DNA of 64,000 nucleotides from G963674685 sp964591275 (GTDB taxonomy: Bacteria > Lernaellota > Lernaellaia > JACKCT01), in assembly GCA_964591275.1 (NCBI GenBank), contig CAZQAE010000020.1, forward strand, positions 7,129 to 71,128. Reading direction: 5' to 3'. Below the pieces are notes generated by a model. That model had not been told where the DNA came from, made no database searches, and saw only the letters and a program-made list of their open reading frames with translations. Shown here one piece after another: positions 9,076 through 18,552 of this stretch; position 1 is the first letter of the stretch, and the number at the start of each line of letters is the position of its first letter. The position numbers and the translations under genes are program-made.

Positions 9076-9252
9076 TTACTCTTCGACGGGAACGCAAGCT
9101 TCTGTCGGGCAAACCTCGGCGCAACTTCCGCAGCCGGAGCATTTCGCCGGATCGATCACAAAAATGTCGCCTTCGCTGATTGCTTCTTCCGGGCACTCTT
9201 CCATGCAGGCGCTGCACGCGATGCAGTCGTCAGTAATTTTGTAAATAGCCAT
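9076..9252 (-). CDS. 2[4Fe-4S] bacterial ferredoxin
   Basis: 58 residues from ATG 9252, chosen because a strong AGGAAGGA lies directly upstream (the frame is open further back). Two cysteine clusters bind the cubanes: CIACSACMEECP and CSGCGSCAEVCP, each CxxCxxCxxxCP, in the normal clostridial-type arrangement. It is a small soluble low-potential electron carrier. Its length and the absence of extra domains fit a stand-alone ferredoxin. A clear promoter lies 80 bp upstream; no redox enzyme is adjacent, so its partners are elsewhere. Confidence 0.95.
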   Translation of the reverse strand: MAIYKITDDCIACSACMEECPEEAISEGDIFVIDPAKCSGCGSCAEVCPTEACVPVEE

Positions 9253-9331
9253 GTTCGGTCCTTCCTTTTTTTGAAATATTTTTGATTTTGGAAAGTCCAT
9301 TATCACGCCGTTTGTGGAGCGGCGACCTCCG

Positions 9332-9360
9332 CTATAATAACTTCCGTAGCCTCGTGTCAA
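9332..9360 (-). promoter_or_regulatory. Sigma-70-like promoter of ferredoxin
   Basis: Minus strand: TTGACA (9355-9360), 17-bp spacer, TTATAG (9332-9337). The perfect -35 box and ideal spacing make it the most convincing promoter in the window. Confidence 0.6.
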
Positions 9361-9782
9361 GTCTCTGGAAAATTCTGGCTCGGAAAATTTTCTAAGATTT
9401 CTTTTCTTTTGGCCATGAGCATGACACCCTTTTGGCCCTGGGCAATTTCAAATATCTTTGACTGGTCGGTTGCGGAGTGTTCTCTTTCCATTTTTTGCGG
9501 AAAACTTTTTCAAACAACAAAGCCTCCTTTATATTGAATAATTCTAAAACTTCTGATATTTTTTAATAAATTGGCTAAGAAATGCCGGCAATCTGAAAAT
9601 TCAACAGTTCGAAAAATAGGCCGATATTTTGGTTCCGGCATGACGGACAGAAAAGAAAAGGCTTTGTCCAAGGAAAAAATTAGGATATACTCCGCAATTG
9701 CAGGCAGGGGTTCCGAGCAAATGACATTAAAAACAATGGTGAAATTGGGCGTGAATTTCAAATTCACTTTGAAGGATTGCGC
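9361..9782. other. AT-rich intergenic, no gene seen
   Basis: An AT-rich interval between the divergent ferredoxin promoter and the C25-type lipoprotein gene. An open frame 9571-9786 begins at TTG, has no ribosome-binding site and no recognisable composition. No RNA or repeat was recognised. Confidence 0.4.
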
Positions 9783-11357
9783 ATGAAAAATTTTCTTTCA
9801 AGTTTTCAGCCTCTAATATTTCTTTTGGCGCTAATTCTCATTTCTTCCTGCTTTGGAGATGACGGTGGCGAGTCTGCGAACGAAGACAAAATTGCCGACA
9901 ATGACAACATAGCCGGCGATGACGATGTAGCCGACGAATTTCTGTCGGATGATTTCTGGAATGGAGACTGGAACGAGCGTTGCGAGGACTGCGTGGCCTC
10001 CACGAACGAACTTTGCCAGCATAACCTTTTCGATCTTGAAAAACAGGACGCTGTTGACTCGTGCAAAAGCCGCGATGCTTCCAGTAACTGGGATTGTATT
10101 ATCCACTGCTGGGAATCCGATCCTGACTGCGCATCCTGGTTCAACTGCATTAACAGTCGATGCAGTTACGGAGACTCTGACGATGACAGCGACGACGACG
10201 TCGATGTGGACCCTTCATGCGATGGACCCGGCCAATACGTGGTCATCGCCGCTGACGGATTAATGGATTCAGTGGAGGACCTCATCGATTACCGCAGGGC
10301 GCAGGGGCATGTTGTTGTCGCAAAATCCCTTTCCGAAATTGAAGGCGCCGGCAGCGGCGAATTCGCCGACGCTCATGCCGTGCGCGAATATCTCAAGGAA
10401 ATTCATGATCCAGAGGTCGTTAATTATCTTCTGATCGTAGGTTCCATGTCTGGGATTCCCATGATTCTCATGCACCCCGATCCGCTTTTTCACCAAGAGT
10501 ATGAAATTTATTCGGATTACTACTACGCCGAGATCTCCGGAGACTTTGATTCGGACGGCGACGGATTTTTCGGAGAGTGGGGCGAAGATGACTACGACCT
10601 GAACCCCGAGTATCGCGTCGGCAGGATTCCGCTGGATGAAGCGGAGAGGATTGAAAAAGTCGTTTCCGTCACCATTAATTTCGAGGAAGGATTGTTGGGG
10701 CATTATGAGCATGTCATGCTCGGCGCCGTGCACCTTGCCTTCCCAAGCGACGGCTCTTTGTTGATGACTCTCATCCGAAACTGGGTTGTGGCGCCCGGCG
10801 GCTATGAGCCCACCACGCTTTTCGAGGGCGGTGGTATTTTGCGGTCGGACGTTGAGTTCACCAGGTCCAATTTGATGTGGTATTGGCCGCGCAACCCCGC
10901 AGGAATGTTCCTGTGGGCTTCCCACGGCGATCCTGTCAGCGCCGGAGGCGTGGGGTACGATTTTATCCATTCCGCCGACGCCCTTCATTATCAGCGCATG
11001 GGCACGACTCCGGGGATTGTGATGAGTTCCGGGTGCCGCAACAGCAACCCGCTTTGGTACGACAACCTGGGGGCCGCTTTGCTGGGACGCTCGGCGGCGG
11101 CATTCGTGGGAAGCACCGCTTACACTGATCCCGGAAGCCTGGGCGAGGGAAGCCTGGTGTTTCTCGTTGCCATCGACCAAATATTAAACAGACGCAATCC
11201 GATTGCCTGTTCCATCGACCATGCCAAAAAGGTTTATATGGATAGCTTCTTCGGGCTTTTCGATAGTTATACTACCGGATTCTACTTCCAGAATTTCCTT
11301 GGCTTTCAAGTTTACGGCGATCCGGCTCTGAAATATCCCAACGTGTTTGAAAATTAA
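9783..11357 (+). CDS. Gingipain-type (peptidase C25) lipoprotein
   Basis: 524 residues from ATG 9783 (GAAGG upstream; a TTG two codons earlier is less likely). Signal peptide with lipobox LISSC, then an Asp/Glu/Asn stalk, then a Cys-containing segment (CEDCVASTNELCQH, SCKSRDASSNWDC) to about residue 150. The C25 domain starts at YVVIAADGLMDSV; the VREYL helix, NYLLIVGS, SDYYYAEI, RVGRIP and candidate catalytic dyad His381 (WASHGD) and Cys418 (SSGCRNS) are all present. C25 peptidases are Cys endopeptidases related to caspases. It is probably surface-anchored; substrate unknown. It lacks the large adhesin repeats of Porphyromonas gingipains. Confidence 0.85.
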   Translation: MKNFLSSFQPLIFLLALILISSCFGDDGGESANEDKIADNDNIAGDDDVADEFLSDDFWNGDWNERCEDCVASTNELCQHNLFDLEKQDAVDSCKSRDASSNWDCIIHCWESDPDCASWFNCINSRCSYGDSDDDSDDDVDVDPSCDGPGQYVVIAADGLMDSVEDLIDYRRAQGHVVVAKSLSEIEGAGSGEFADAHAVREYLKEIHDPEVVNYLLIVGSMSGIPMILMHPDPLFHQEYEIYSDYYYAEISGDFDSDGDGFFGEWGEDDYDLNPEYRVGRIPLDEAERIEKVVSVTINFEEGLLGHYEHVMLGAVHLAFPSDGSLLMTLIRNWVVAPGGYEPTTLFEGGGILRSDVEFTRSNLMWYWPRNPAGMFLWASHGDPVSAGGVGYDFIHSADALHYQRMGTTPGIVMSSGCRNSNPLWYDNLGAALLGRSAAAFVGSTAYTDPGSLGEGSLVFLVAIDQILNRRNPIACSIDHAKKVYMDSFFGLFDSYTTGFYFQNFLGFQVYGDPALKYPNVFEN

Positions 11358-11426
11358 AAACCTTAGGTTTTACAGGATCTTATGACGCGACCTTTTAGGT
11401 ACGTGGATTTTCCCTTGAATTTTTGA

Positions 11427-11669
11427 AAGGGGGGTGGTCGGTTAGCGCCACCTGCTGAAAGTGATGGATTAAGAGGAGCGACAGTTCAAGATTCGCCGGA
11501 CGCCTGGCCCGCTGATCCGCAAGGTCCGGATACCGGTACGTACCGTGTTGTGCGCAGCGGTTGCTGGTATTACAGCATCGGCGCCTGGGCTCTGCGCGTA
11601 TCGTTTCGGGGCAAGTTTTACCCTGACGCTTCGCTCTACAGCGTCGGGTTCCGTTGTTCCCGGGACTGA
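11427..11669 (+). pseudogene. C-terminal fragment of FGE-sulfatase/lectin-fold DGR target
   Basis: The frame is open only from 11427 (stop at 11424) and has no start. It encodes the end of a formylglycine-generating-enzyme-like (SUMF1) domain: DPQGPDTGTYRVVRSGCW, a run of Tyr/Ser/Gly/Phe/Trp positions, LRVS, PD and finally VGFRC. In intact targets the motif reads RVLRGGSW and the positions varied here are Asn-like in the template. Codons at these positions are mostly NNC or NNT (tat, tac, agc, atc, ggc, ttt, ctc, gtc), as produced by adenine mutagenesis of AAC/AAT. The N-terminal part of the gene is missing, so it cannot be expressed as a complete protein. Confidence 0.75.
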
Positions 11670-11704
11670 TTTACCCTTGGGTTCTTTTATTCTTTTACCC
11701 TTAA

Positions 11705-11724
11705 ACCGCGCCTTACGGCGCGGT
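11705..11724. other. GC hairpin downstream of the variable region
   Basis: Perfect 8-bp stem ACCGCGCC / GGCGCGGT with a TTAC loop (GTAA on the other strand, a GNRA-type tetraloop), 35 bp after the stop of the lectin-fold fragment. DGR targets characteristically carry a short GC-rich hairpin or cruciform with a four-base loop just downstream of the variable region, needed for efficient retrohoming. Position and geometry fit. Confidence 0.6.
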
Positions 11725-11785
11725 CGAATGTTGGATGCGGATTGGCGAATGAATCAATTGAAATTCGTAATTCGAAAAAAGGCTG

Positions 11786-11908
11786 ATGGCTAAGTACGAT
11801 CATTTGCCAATTTACAAGAAAGCGTTGTCCGATTATTACTTTTCCAAAAATTTGTTTCTATCGAATCCAGACCCTGAACCCCTGGATATTTTAGCCAGTT
11901 ATGCTTAG
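11786..11908 (+). pseudogene. avd: Truncated avd (DGR accessory variability determinant)
   Basis: The ATG has AAGG upstream. The first 14 residues, MAKYDHLPIYKKAL, match the usual beginning of Avd / four-helix-bundle proteins that directly follow DGR target genes. After that the sequence is unrelated and the frame stops after 40 codons, whereas Avd is normally near 110-130 residues. The four helices and basic surface needed to bind the reverse transcriptase and template RNA are gone, so this is a remnant. No template repeat and no reverse transcriptase follow; the next gene is an unrelated MBL hydrolase. Confidence 0.65.
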
Positions 11909-11917
11909 ATTCCCCTG

Positions 11918-12682
11918 ATGCGTTCTATCACGATACAATATCTGCGTACTTCGATGCTGCTCATTTCCTGGGAGGGCCGCAGCATCCTGACCGATCCCTG
12001 GTTCGCCATGCACATGCGCGGCCTGCCGGTTTTTGTGAAGCCGCGATTGCGCCCGGAGCAACTGCCGCCTCTCGACATGATTCTGGTCAGCCACCTGCAC
12101 CCGGACCACTTCGATGATCGTGCGTTGGCAAAACTTGCCTTCGAGTGCCCACTGATCATTGGTCCGCCGGGAACAAAAGCCAAAAGCCGCAAAGCGCGCT
12201 ATGGCAAAGTTGCCGAACTGGTTGACGGCGACGGCATCGAGCACGCGGGATTCACCGTGAAAGCTTTTGAAGTGCAGCACTCGGGATATGAAAACGCTTA
12301 TTCGGTGACGCGCGACGGCATGACGCTTCTTTTCGCCGGGGATGCGCGTTATACAGATGACTTCAAGCGCATCGGCGCATTTTGCGCTCCGCTCATTTCG
12401 CTGCTGCCGGTGGGCGGCACGACGATTATGGGTCGCAGGATCGTTATGAATCCCCGAGACGCGCTGCGCGCCGCGCATGACCTGAAAACAAAAGTCGCCG
12501 TGCCCATACACTGCGGCGGGGAGTGGATGAGCGTGCCGCCATTATCCCGTCATCCGGGGCGGGCCAGGCACATGGCCGCGCTGGGCGAATCGACCGGATC
12601 GCCGGTGAAAGTTGCGGCGCTGGCACCGGGAGAAAAGGTTCGCGTTTTTGAAGACGGCTCACTGGGGCTGGCGGCGCAATGA
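11918..12682 (+). CDS. MBL-fold metal-dependent hydrolase (UlaG-like)
   Basis: 254 residues. Motif HLHPDHFD supplies the metal-binding His/Asp cluster, GDARYTDDF the later Asp, and VPIHCGGEW the C-terminal His. A beta-strand with ILTDPWF near the N-terminus is typical of the UPF0173/UlaG branch. Cytosolic, no signal peptide. It lies 16 bp upstream of the carbamoyltransferase on the same strand and is probably co-transcribed with it, but the shared pathway is not evident. Substrate cannot be predicted from the sequence. Confidence 0.85.
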   Translation: MRSITIQYLRTSMLLISWEGRSILTDPWFAMHMRGLPVFVKPRLRPEQLPPLDMILVSHLHPDHFDDRALAKLAFECPLIIGPPGTKAKSRKARYGKVAELVDGDGIEHAGFTVKAFEVQHSGYENAYSVTRDGMTLLFAGDARYTDDFKRIGAFCAPLISLLPVGGTTIMGRRIVMNPRDALRAAHDLKTKVAVPIHCGGEWMSVPPLSRHPGRARHMAALGESTGSPVKVAALAPGEKVRVFEDGSLGLAAQ

Positions 12683-12698
12683 CAAAAGGGATGCAACC

Positions 12699-14423
12699 TT
12701 GAGCGATGACAACAAGAAAATCAGCTCGGCGCGTCTGCCTGAGGACTGGCGTCCGGCGCGACATGTTTTTGCTTTTCATGAAGACACAAACGCCAACGCC
12801 GTGCTCATCACCAGCGGCGGCGAGATATACGCCGTCGCCGAAGAGCGCCTGACGAGAAAGCGTTTCCAGGCGGGATTTCCGCAAAGGTCGCTGGCGTGGA
12901 TTACGGAAGCCTCCGGCGTTCGCCTGGACGAAGTGGACACGCTGGTTTTCGGCAATCCGACACATTTTCTGCCTCGCGTTCTGGGCACGCATTTCCCCAG
13001 CTTCGAACACGATATGTTCGGCACGGTCCACAAGATCATGTTGACTTATCATCACCTGTGTTTCAGCGTCCCGGCCTTCGCCGCTTTTATGAAACTCGTG
13101 TGTCGCTCGCTTTTGCGATTTCGCTTCAAACAACAAATCGTTTTCGTCGATCACCACGACGCGCACGCGGCCAGCGCGTACTACACATCGGGATTCAAAG
13201 AGGCCTGCGCCGTGTCTGCGGACAACTACGGCGATGGCTATGCCGCAAAAGTTTTCGACTGCCAAGGCTCGGAAATCAAATTCGTGCGCGGCGTGAGCGC
13301 CCTCAATTCGCCGGGGCAATTCTACGGAGAGATCGCGCAGATCGCCGGCATCCATCCATTACTCGCGGGCAAACTCACGGGCATGGCGGCTTCGGGCAAT
13401 CCGGATGCGGCGGCTAGCGAGATGAAACAGCTATTCGATTCCATTTCAAACGATACAAATTTCACACGCACTTTCGGCCTGCGGCGATCAAAGAACAGTG
13501 ATCCTTTCAATCGCCTTGCCGCGGTCAACAAGCCGGACCTGGCCGCATCGGCGCAGCGGCGCTTTGAGGACACGCTCACGCGCTTTGTCCGCAAGGCCGT
13601 GCGCGATACGGGTCGGCGCCACGTGGCCCTGGCGGGTGGCAGCTTCGCCAACGTGCGCCTCAACCAGAAAATCCTGGAACTGCCTGAAGTGGACTCGGTG
13701 TGGATTCATCCGGCCATGACCGATCAGGGAATCGCGATGGGCGCGGCGCTGGCGCACATCGCAGCGCAGAAACACCCGCTGCCATTCCAGTTTGAAAATA
13801 TTCTTCTGGGTCCGGCGCCGACAGAGGATGAAATGATTGCGGCCCTTAAAAAATTCGACCTGGCCTGGGAGCGACCGGAGCATGTTTGGAAGACCGCCGC
13901 GAGACTCCTGGCCGACGGCAAGTCGCTGGCGCGCTTCGATGGCCCGATGGAGTACGGCCTGCGTGCCTTGGGAAATCGAAGCATTCTCTATCGGCCCGAT
14001 GATCCGCACGTGCATGATTGGCTCAACAAAAAGCTGCAACGCGCCAGTTATATGCCTTTTGCGCCCATGACGATGGAGCCCCACGCTGCGAAATGCTACC
14101 AAAACGTTGAAGGCGCGCTCGAAGCGGCGCGTTTCATGACCATCAGTTTTTACGCCACGGATTGGATGAAGGAAAAATGCCCCGGCGTGGTGCACATTGA
14201 CGGCACGGTGCGCCCACAGGTCCTTCGCGCCTCGGACAATCCGGGCATGTACCGCATTTTAGAGGAATACTATCGCCTGACCGGCCTGCCCTCAGTGCTC
14301 AACACAAGCTTCAATATGCACTCGGAACCTATAGTCGCCACAGCCGACGACGCCTGCCTGGCCTTTAAGGAATCAGAGCTCGATCATCTTGTCATCGGAC
14401 CTTTTGTCGCGTCCACGCGGTGA
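12699..14423 (+). CDS. NodU/CmcH-family carbamoyltransferase
   Basis: 574 residues from TTG 12699, picked because AAAGGG lies eight to fourteen bases upstream and homology-like sequence begins just after. The N-terminal ASKHA-fold domain has an EERLTRKRF segment, VDHHDAHAASAYY (metal-binding His/Asp) and LAGGSFANVRLNQK. The C-terminal domain has PMEYGLRALGNRSIL and SVLNTSFNMHSEP. Family members make carbamoyl-adenylate from carbamoyl phosphate and ATP and transfer the carbamoyl group to a hydroxyl of a sugar or natural product. Acceptor unknown: no glycosyltransferase or polyketide gene adjoins it, only the MBL hydrolase. Confidence 0.92.
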   Translation: MSDDNKKISSARLPEDWRPARHVFAFHEDTNANAVLITSGGEIYAVAEERLTRKRFQAGFPQRSLAWITEASGVRLDEVDTLVFGNPTHFLPRVLGTHFPSFEHDMFGTVHKIMLTYHHLCFSVPAFAAFMKLVCRSLLRFRFKQQIVFVDHHDAHAASAYYTSGFKEACAVSADNYGDGYAAKVFDCQGSEIKFVRGVSALNSPGQFYGEIAQIAGIHPLLAGKLTGMAASGNPDAAASEMKQLFDSISNDTNFTRTFGLRRSKNSDPFNRLAAVNKPDLAASAQRRFEDTLTRFVRKAVRDTGRRHVALAGGSFANVRLNQKILELPEVDSVWIHPAMTDQGIAMGAALAHIAAQKHPLPFQFENILLGPAPTEDEMIAALKKFDLAWERPEHVWKTAARLLADGKSLARFDGPMEYGLRALGNRSILYRPDDPHVHDWLNKKLQRASYMPFAPMTMEPHAAKCYQNVEGALEAARFMTISFYATDWMKEKCPGVVHIDGTVRPQVLRASDNPGMYRILEEYYRLTGLPSVLNTSFNMHSEPIVATADDACLAFKESELDHLVIGPFVASTR

Positions 14424-14439
14424 TGTTCCGAAGCGATCA

Positions 14440-17400
14440 TCATATTATTATTTTGGTCTCAAGGTCGCCGGCGGCCACGGCGTTCATGTAGGCAAGAATC
14501 AATTCCTTGGTGAAATAACGTCCGAATTGTTTCTCATCTTTTTTCCAGACAATGGGAAAGGTTTCCAGGATGTATTCCGCGTCCTTGCGGCTGACGCCGT
14601 AGAGATGGAAGAACAGCGCATCCAGACGGGCCATTATGTGGCGGCGCTCTTGCTCGTCCCACGTAAAGGGCGCGCCCGCATATCCCATGTCCCGCGCGAA
14701 GGGCTCCATGTCCACGGATGTGTATGTAAGGCGCAGCACCTGCTCCCGAATAAAGTCGGCAATTTTCCAATTTCCGATAGTCCCTTTGAATGCTATCGGA
14801 TCAATAAATGGAATCTGCTCAATAATATAAGAGTTCAGATGCTGTCCTTGCACCTTCTGACGAGATATGTAGTCCCATGCAAATGAATTGATGTTGGCGA
14901 GAATCAAAGGGGCATTATTCTTATACTCCACAATTCCAGTATTTGAATCTGTTGGCAAATAGACAGGAATAGTGTTTCCAACTCCATGCCAAGGAATTAC
15001 CGCAGCAATCATCGTTCTCATATTCGTCGGAGCTGTGACATCTTTGAAGCCAATAATCCACTGAAGATCATCCGGCCTGTCGGTCTCGTGTTCATGAATC
15101 CAAAATTGCGGATTAGGCTGCCATTTCGGGTCCTTGTGTTGTTCCAAAGAGGCTGGTTCCTGTTGAGCGGGACGGTGCAAATTGTCAGGATTTGTTACAA
15201 TATTAGCTGCGCGGTGGTCGTAGGCCTGAACCATTTTTCCTTCATATAGAGGCACGCAACGCGCATCACCCTTCTTCCAAATGTTCCCGCCGATTGGATA
15301 GTATCCTTCCTTTTCCATCTCGGCTTTCGTTTTGAAGAGATTTGAATCGTTCGTCATGTGAAACATCGTGTGATATCTAACCGGCCAGAGTTTTTTCTCC
15401 CCTCCATTTCGACGGTCAACGAAAACCGGATGACGGGAGTAAATTCCGAGTGTGATTTTTCCATCGTGGGTCGTGCGAAAAATCGGAGCGGTTCCCGTGT
15501 TGGGATTTACCGCCGAGAAGTCTTCCGGCTCAAGCAAAATTTGTTTTCCCTCTGTCTCCAGTTCCGAAACCGAATGCAGAAAGAATGCGCACTGAGTCTT
15601 TGGAAATTTACGCTTGTCGCCGCCAAATACAAGGATGTTGAACTTGAAACTGGCGTGAATATCAGGGAAGAATACTTTTTTGTTTTCAAAGTCGTAAAGA
15701 GTGGAAAGTCGCCCGCCGGTTGAAATCATGCGGAAAAACTCCGATGCGCTTTTATCGGAGGCGATGCCGGAAGGCGTTAGGAGACCCACAATTCCACCGG
15801 TATCGATAATTCGCATCGCTTGCTCGACGAACAGGGAGTAAATATTTACATCGCCGTTTGACAGCAGGGGATATTGACCTTTCCCGCGGGCCAGGGTCAT
15901 CGCTGTCTCCGCCACCTCCCGCGCCCATTGATAGTCTTGCCAAAGGGGATCGTTTTGCCTGGAGAGTTCTTTGATCATCTTTTTGCGATCCGCCGCCCTG
16001 GATTGTTTTGCTATCTCCGGTTTGCGTTCGGCGAACCATTCCACCTCCTGCAATTTCATCCTGTCCCAGGGGGGATTTCCAATCACCGCGTCAAATCCAC
16101 CTACCGCGCCATGAAACTTTTCCAGGCCTTTCCAGACGGTCGGGAAGGCGACCTCCCAATGGAGGAACTTTTCTCGCGCCGCCAGTTCGCGCGTTTTGGC
16201 GAGTAATTCATTTACGGAATCGGCGAGATCAACTTCGTTTCCGTTATTCGACTCGACATTTCCTCTGTCCACCACTTTTATCGGGTCGCCATATTTTCCG
16301 ATCACCAGAGCGCCGACCGCTTTTCCAAGCTTCTTTTTCTCCTCTTTGGATTGTTTGGAGTTTTCCAGCCAACGGACTGAGTGCCAAAAGTCCATCAGGC
16401 GCCGCAAAGGCTGTAGCGTTTCGACAACCATGTCGAATATGCTCTTCGACTCATTAACCTCGGCAATGTCGGCGTCCGTGATTTCGGAAAGACGGATCAT
16501 TGAACCAGAGGCTGCGGAAATGGCCGCCAAACTGCCGGCCTGAAAAAGACCGCCGCGCGTCTCGATTTCTTTGTTGACCGTCTCCAACCATTCGCCGAAC
16601 AGCGAATCACCGCAGCAAAGATGATGATCAAGAAATGAAAGTGGAGCGCCGACGGTGAATGTATGCAGCCACAGCGCCACCTTTGCCAGTTCGACCGCCA
16701 TTTCATTTTTGTCTACGCCGTATATGACGCGCTTTAGAATCATGCGACGGACGATATGGCGGTCATCGAGCTGGCTGAAATCGATATTCCATTTTTCACG
16801 AATTGCCGTATCCGTTATTTTCCCGCGAATAAAAGATATTCTTTGAGCCAGTGGCGAAATGTATGGATGTTCCTTCTCCGTCCAATCGACCTTTTCGGCA
16901 GCCGAGGCCATGCTTTCCAGAATCCTGTCAGCCAAATAGTCAACGAGAGATACGAGGAAATGGCCGCTGCCCATTGCTGGGTCGCATATCTTCAGATCCA
17001 GAATTCGGGAAGCCGGATCAAGTTCCTGAAGTTTTGCCAGGCGCGCCTTTTTTTGTTTCCTCACGCTTTTCAGTTCGATGGCCAGGGAATCGAATGCCTC
17101 TGTTCGTTCAGCGACAAGCGGTCCAACCGTCTCCTTAATAATCAATTGAACGAGGTCATCGTGAGTATAATAACTTCCGCTGCCCTTGCGGGCGAAGATG
17201 TTTGGCCTGATGGCAAAGCTATCGCTTTCGTAAATAACGGCGAACTCCAGCAAACGCTCGTAAATTGATCCGAGTTGTTGGACTGAAAGATCGCGGTAGT
17301 TAATCCATTTGGGGATTTCATCTTTTTCCACGCGCCTGGAGAGTTGATCGATCATAGGCGCAAGGATGGCGTCGGACAAAAATATACGGTTGAGAAGCGC

Positions 17401-18552
17401 TTGGGCATCCGGCTCAAACAATCCGCCGTTATAAGGCGGCAGTCCGATACTGACGTCACCTTCCGCGATGGCGATATGCAGATCATTTAGATGGTTATTG
17501 TATCTTTTTGCCGCGTTGCTGAAGACATCTTTGGAGTCAATGCGAACGGCAATGTCCTCTCTGATCTTGCGCAAAGAATAATCATCATATCTGGTATCGT
17601 TTGCCGGAAGGAGGTTTCGATCCTCGGCATAAAAAATGAAGAGCAGCCTATAAAGAAAAGTTAATGCCGCGCGGCGAATATCTTCCAAATAATTTGAATC
17701 CGGCTCTTTTGGAGTTTCCGGGTCGTTTTCCACTAATGCTCGAACGAGATTAGGAAATACTTGATCGAAAACAACTGCCCCAAGGTCTTCTGAAACGCGC
17801 TTTTCCCAGTGTCTTCCTTCTTCAAGAGCGATTTCATGAAATGTTCTGCGACCGATATCATATCTCTGAGGCAGGAAAGAATCCTTGCAAAATAGCAGTA
17901 AAAATACTTTGAAATAATGCACGGGATTTTGAAGACTGACATCCAGGAGGCCCAGCTGAACTCCGGAGACTCCAACAAGAGCTGGCAAATCAAATTCAAT
18001 GAAATCCTCGGACAAGGACCGAGCGCCTTCCCAATAAAGCCGCCAGTAGCGCCCATTAGTGAGTATTCCCCAACGCACGGCTCCATCCGACATAACCGCT
18101 GTTCGGCGAAGATACATTATCAATTGCGATGAAGGCGTATCCAACTCATTATTGTCTTGACTGCCGCCTCGATCCAGCGGACGTTCCCAGCGTTTGGATT
18201 CAACAATAGCCAGGCCGTGGCGATATCGTCTGTTGTCGCTGGATTCGGTCAGAGCCTTGGCTTTGGCCTCACTATCGACAAATAAAAGGGCGTCAGGAAC
18301 GTTCTTGCGACCCTTTGAAGAAAGATTCTGCTGAGGAAGGTAGTTTGCCCAACCAACACTCTTTAAAATAGGAAAGATGATTTCAGATTCGGTTGTTGCC
18401 TCGTTGGGTGAAAATCCCGGCCTGACTCCACAAAAGATTTCCTTCACTTGAGCCTTTAGTTTCTCAAGCTCATCATTTCCGACAGCCTTCCAGGCTTCAG
18501 TCTCGGTTATCCCCTCCGCCAGGAAATCTCGTATAAACAATTTGCCGTTCAT
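14440..18552 (-). CDS. Type IIG restriction-modification enzyme (Eco57I-like)
   Basis: 1370 residues, a fused nuclease-methyltransferase-recognition protein. The N-terminal nuclease has a PD-(D/E)XK pattern: P86-D87 in GRKNVPDALLF and E118-x-K120 in IVESKRW. The gamma-class N6-adenine methyltransferase has SAM motif I DPAMGSGHF near residue 521 and catalytic NPPW near 824. The C-terminal 300 residues are presumed target recognition (PIGGNIWKKGDAR, FAWDYISRQKVQG). It should methylate one adenine in an asymmetric site and cut at a distance. No separate specificity or restriction gene is needed or present. It ends 16 bp from the convergent carbamoyltransferase. Confidence 0.9.
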   Translation of the reverse strand: MNGKLFIRDFLAEGITETEAWKAVGNDELEKLKAQVKEIFCGVRPGFSPNEATTESEIIFPILKSVGWANYLPQQNLSSKGRKNVPDALLFVDSEAKAKALTESSDNRRYRHGLAIVESKRWERPLDRGGSQDNNELDTPSSQLIMYLRRTAVMSDGAVRWGILTNGRYWRLYWEGARSLSEDFIEFDLPALVGVSGVQLGLLDVSLQNPVHYFKVFLLLFCKDSFLPQRYDIGRRTFHEIALEEGRHWEKRVSEDLGAVVFDQVFPNLVRALVENDPETPKEPDSNYLEDIRRAALTFLYRLLFIFYAEDRNLLPANDTRYDDYSLRKIREDIAVRIDSKDVFSNAAKRYNNHLNDLHIAIAEGDVSIGLPPYNGGLFEPDAQALLNRIFLSDAILAPMIDQLSRRVEKDEIPKWINYRDLSVQQLGSIYERLLEFAVIYESDSFAIRPNIFARKGSGSYYTHDDLVQLIIKETVGPLVAERTEAFDSLAIELKSVRKQKKARLAKLQELDPASRILDLKICDPAMGSGHFLVSLVDYLADRILESMASAAEKVDWTEKEHPYISPLAQRISFIRGKITDTAIREKWNIDFSQLDDRHIVRRMILKRVIYGVDKNEMAVELAKVALWLHTFTVGAPLSFLDHHLCCGDSLFGEWLETVNKEIETRGGLFQAGSLAAISAASGSMIRLSEITDADIAEVNESKSIFDMVVETLQPLRRLMDFWHSVRWLENSKQSKEEKKKLGKAVGALVIGKYGDPIKVVDRGNVESNNGNEVDLADSVNELLAKTRELAAREKFLHWEVAFPTVWKGLEKFHGAVGGFDAVIGNPPWDRMKLQEVEWFAERKPEIAKQSRAADRKKMIKELSRQNDPLWQDYQWAREVAETAMTLARGKGQYPLLSNGDVNIYSLFVEQAMRIIDTGGIVGLLTPSGIASDKSASEFFRMISTGGRLSTLYDFENKKVFFPDIHASFKFNILVFGGDKRKFPKTQCAFFLHSVSELETEGKQILLEPEDFSAVNPNTGTAPIFRTTHDGKITLGIYSRHPVFVDRRNGGEKKLWPVRYHTMFHMTNDSNLFKTKAEMEKEGYYPIGGNIWKKGDARCVPLYEGKMVQAYDHRAANIVTNPDNLHRPAQQEPASLEQHKDPKWQPNPQFWIHEHETDRPDDLQWIIGFKDVTAPTNMRTMIAAVIPWHGVGNTIPVYLPTDSNTGIVEYKNNAPLILANINSFAWDYISRQKVQGQHLNSYIIEQIPFIDPIAFKGTIGNWKIADFIREQVLRLTYTSVDMEPFARDMGYAGAPFTWDEQERRHIMARLDALFFHLYGVSRKDAEYILETFPIVWKKDEKQFGRYFTKELILAYMNAVAAGDLETKIII

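Noticed and set aside
9571..9786. 71-codon ORF before the C25 gene
   Set aside because: TTG start, no ribosome-binding site, no recognisable features.
10269..11180. 303-codon minus frame opposite the C25-type lipoprotein
   Set aside because: Antisense of a gene with catalytic His/Cys motifs; no start signal.
11545..11793. 82-codon plus frame over the DGR remnant
   Set aside because: Meaningful protein similarity is in the neighbouring frame (RVVRSGCW...VGFRC); this frame is a by-product.
12444..13355. 303-codon minus frame across the MBL/carbamoyltransferase boundary
   Set aside because: Antisense shadow of two well-supported genes with family motifs.
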